Assembly: GCF_036711975.1 (NCBI RefSeq)
Contig: NC_091967.1
Location: 9,982,001-10,046,000, forward strand
Origin: Onthophagus taurus
Taxonomy: Eukaryota > Arthropoda > Insecta > Coleoptera > Scarabaeidae
Reading direction: 5' to 3'
DNA: 64,000 nt
This document shows positions 60,621 through 64,000 of the stretch, piece after piece. The notes beneath the pieces were generated by a model, which worked only from the letters and a program-made list of their open reading frames with translations, had not been told where the DNA came from and did no database searches. Both the position numbers and the translations under genes were made by a program. The first letter of the stretch is position 1; each line of letters begins with the position of its first letter.

Positions 60621-61870
60621 TATATAAGTTTACATATCATTGGGCTACAGAGGAGAAGATGAAATCTGCGGTTTGGAGTTACATCATCTAGGCGTTATTG
60701 CTGGCTGTATGTTTGAAGTACTTTCTTACACTGTCCTCCGCTGCTTGTTGCCACAATTGATGGAATATATGGAAATTTTTAATTTTAATTTGTAATTAAA
60801 AAGAATATTAATCCTTCCTAGATTCTTCGCTTTGTTCCTCTATAAATACATCTTCCGTATCGGCTCCTAAAACTGAAATTTCATCCAAGGATAAAAAAAT
60901 CATAAAATTGTCGATTAAGGTTTTACCTGATGTTCAGTAAACCTTGTTTAGTCTAGCAGTTCACTGGTAGATGTAGTTTAGATGTTGTGGTTTGGAGTTT
61001 TTGGATAGGTATGAAGGAAAGTTGAATGAAGATGAGGTTAGGACTAAGTAGGATAAGAATTGTGCTGCAATTATGGAAGCAAATGAGAAACGTGCTTGGT
61101 AGAGGGAAATATATGTATTTTTACCGCTTCCCATATCTCTCTTCTCTATTAGTTACTGCCACATTACGTGTGTCTAATTCTTACTACTTTACTGGCACTC
61201 ATTCTCTATATTCTTCTGACACAAAAACTGTGTCATCATATTCCCTCTAGTTTCTATCACATTCTGAAACAACAATCTTGTTTGTCAACTTTTTCCTACC
61301 ATCCTATTTCTTAATTCTTCCATTATGTACAGATTTGATCTTTTTTCCGGTCAAAAAATCCACCGAAGAGATTTTGGCATAAACTGATGTGATGCTTAGT
61401 TTGGGGTTAAAGATGACTTTAGTTAAGAACGTAATTTGTTAAATATTTACTATTTACTTTATGGAGGTCGAAATTCAAGCTGTACGCTTATTATGGTCTA
61501 CTAGGAAGTTCTACTAGTTAACTTTATTTAATTTTTAATGAATTGAAAGCGGGCGACCGATGCAAAACTAACCCTCGCAAAACTAAGCTAACTAAAAAGT
61601 AAAGAACAAACGATTCTAATTTGGGATTTAACATTTCCAAAACCAATTTTATTTTCGTATGAATTAATATTAATTCTTTAATATCAATCGTCGATTTAAA
61701 AATCAGTTCAAAATTTTCCCAGGACAAGAAAATTATACACACAATAAAGCTAAAACATTTTTAATGTATTGTATTATATAAAAAGTTACTGGTTACATTT
61801 TTGTCTTTATAAAACAAAATAATAACAATCTCCTTTTCAGATTTACTCTCAACGCTAACAATATTTTCCA
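60621..61870. other. Gene-free AT-rich DNA
   Basis: No recognisable feature; frames at 61026-61250 and 61524-61742 (minus) lack family signatures. Confidence 0.35.
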
Positions 61871-61874
61871 CCGG

Positions 61875-62101
61875 ATCAAGGCGACTGCATAAAATTTAGA
61901 AAATCGTTCACTATCGGAAAATTCCGGGGCATCACGTACAAATCGTGGGTTTGCACCGAGCTTTCTGCGTTTCCCAGCGCCACTTCGTAACGACGTTGCG
62001 ACGGCGAAACGTCGTCGAATCCACACTCAGTGAACCGCGCGCTATCGTTCCGTCTGCAATAATCCCCTTCTTCGGCGTTTTCCGGCACCCCACATCCGCT
62101 G
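61875..62101 (+). other. GC-rich block ending in a splice donor; candidate non-coding first exon
   Basis: About 225 bp with many CG dinucleotides (GTAACGACGTTGCGACGGCG near 61987) end at ATCCGCTG|GTAAGTGAAC, with a donor GT at 62102. Minus-strand frames across it (61793-62136) look like products of the higher GC content. It is similar in character to the block at 31.8-32.03 kb. A 5' UTR exon and promoter of a gene running to the right is the favoured but unproven reading. Confidence 0.3.
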
Positions 62102-64000
62102 GTAAGTGAACCCCCCAAGATTGATTTTCGTTTCACGATCCTTCGGACAGAGAACGACCGACGCGTAATGAGTTCGTTGACTTGTTTACTTCTTTCGCAC
62201 TTTTAAACGAAAACTTTATCAAAAAACTAAATCGTTAAAAATGTTTTATACAAACCTGTTGGGGTAACTTTTTTGGTGATTTTCAGGTAAATTAAAGATT
62301 TGTTTGGTTTGGATGTATAATATTATTTATTAAAAATAAATCGAAAAGATGATTCAATAATAATTTGCTTACAACTAAAATATTCACGTGAATTGACCAA
62401 CTAAAAACAAATAACGGCAAAGTGGAAGATTATTGTACATTTCCGTAAATTAGAAACGTGCCCTAGAGCTAGACATGTACGGGATTTAGCTATCTCGGCG
62501 TTACCTTGAAAACCCTTTAAACCAAACCAAATGGATATATGTATAGTAGTGCTATACCTAGACATGCAATGTTTCGTGTTAGAAATTTAAAAATAAAATT
62601 ATGTCATGGAAATTGAATTACTAATTTGGAAACCCATTTAAAAAAATACCATTCAATGAATTGTATACAGTACAAATAGAGTATTCGCCACAGAATGTTA
62701 CGAAACATGTTTATATAAACATTAATGAAGGGTTAATAAACCACAGCAAGGTATAAATTTAATACGGTCCAAAATGTAAATTCAACATGTTAATGTCAGA
62801 TAGTGTTTTGTGGTTAAAACGATCGATTCTAATTGTAATATTATTCCCAAACTAATTTCAACTTTGCATGTTAGTACGATCCGATATCAAGTTTTTGTTA
62901 AAACGACTACTTAGAGTCCAGCAAACCATCTAAGATTTCAGGCAAGTATTCTAGCCCTGGGGGAATTCCAATTTAAACGTTTATTAATGCATAAATTCGT
63001 TTTATTTTGGAATTATCCTGGAATTCAAAGTACTAAGGAAACCACGTATAATTTAAATACAAAGAACCTTCGAACCTCCCCTAAAGTCCACAACCACTAA
63101 AAGAAAACGTAAATATAAGTACATCTTTATTTATTATTCTAGTTTAGCAAACTATAAATTTACCATCAAATGGAAAAATTGATTTCATAACTCCAACCGC
63201 AAAAAAAATTCCCTTTAAAACGCTTAGGGCTAAATTGCATCGTCATCAGTAGCAACAGCGGCAACAGTTATCTGAAAAGTTTGCAAGAGCTTAAATTGCC
63301 AGCTAAAATTAGATTTTCGAAGTCCAATGGGAAGCTCGTAGATATGAAGAGCTTGCTAATCGTCAAACAGAATATCGGATATACGTTGGTTTGAGGGAGC
63401 AAAATAACCTTAAAAAATCGATTTCGTTTGTGCGTAAATATGCACGTGCATTTCGAATAACGAACGGACGTTGCTGTATTAAACAGCGAATAAGCCTTCG
63501 AGTTTCTCCTCATGATGTTACATTTATTATTGATTTAGTAGTCTGTGCCAAATGTGTCTGTTCATACCATGAACACGTTCTCATTGTGCAGTTGGTTTTT
63601 GTATTATACATTAAGATCGATCCACAAACTTGATAATCTCCTCTTGTTTATAAATTAACAAGTTAATAGTAAGAATAATAATATTAACTTTGATATGAAG
63701 ACGAACAAACAAGCGCTTCTACTACGTTATGTATCTATTGCAAATGACTTAAGAATATCAGGACTAATTAAACCTTCATTATCTACTTGACATCAGTGAT
63801 ATGTAGTTCCAACAAGATGCTGCCACTTGTTGTACAGCTGGTTAAACAATTGATCTATTAAAGAGGAAGTTCGGTAACCGTGTAATCTCGAGTAATGGTC
63901 CAGTTACGTTAAGTTGTCTGTTTATACCAACAAGCCAACAACGTTAGAGGAGCTCAGATAGAGCTGATAGTTTTTACATCATATCATAAACTACAAGTTT
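62102..64000. other. Gene-free AT-rich DNA to the window edge
   Basis: No coding exon recognised; frames at 63268-63513 (minus) and 63391-63633 have no family resemblance. If the block ending at 62101 is a first exon, this would be intron. Confidence 0.35.

Overview
The window is a gene-poor, AT-rich piece of an insect nuclear genome. Insect origin is suggested by short introns in the conserved genes, a flora of decayed Tc1/mariner, piggyBac, Jockey-, RTE- and R1-type elements, and TTAGG-like tracts around an R1-clade element. A beetle is a reasonable guess, but the sequence alone does not fix the order. No rRNA, tRNA, CRISPR or prokaryotic operon was seen.

Four certain genes lie together between about 15.5 and 28 kb, as two divergent (head-to-head) pairs. 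FTSJ3 (minus; nucleolar pre-rRNA 2'-O-methyltransferase, 4 exons, 816 aa) faces Bax inhibitor-1 (plus; ER membrane, 4 exons, 236 aa). TMEM208/SND2 (minus; ER membrane targeting, 4 exons, 173 aa) faces a GODZ-type DHHC palmitoyltransferase (plus; ZDHHC3/7 family, 4 exons, 283 aa). All splice junctions were reconstructed by reading frame. Three of the four products act in the ER or Golgi, and both divergent intergenic regions carry a CACGTG core. A possible fifth, unrecognised small gene (28256-29358, plus) follows the palmitoyltransferase; its putative intron is filled by a minisatellite.

The rest (1-15.4 kb and 29.4-64 kb) shows no confident protein-coding gene. It holds two satellite arrays with higher-order structure: a dimeric 363-bp unit at 5.0-6.5 kb and a trimeric ~516-bp unit at 50.4-51.95 kb. 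A ~40-bp minisatellite occurs twice (31.0-31.5 and 32.9-33.7 kb) with the same order of variants. A dispersed palindromic family has three copies (0.66, 33.7 and 39.6 kb), and a ~700-bp foldback element sits in an FTSJ3 intron. Dead transposon relics are scattered throughout.

A few GC-richer islands (11.5-12.5, 14.35, 31.8-32.03, 57.8 and 61.9-62.1 kb) stand out from the AT-rich background and may be regulatory. Two of them end in a good splice donor and could be non-coding first exons of genes whose coding parts lie outside the window. The 11.8-14.4 kb islands carry several AGGTCA/AAGGTC nuclear-receptor half-sites, including two DR4 arrangements.
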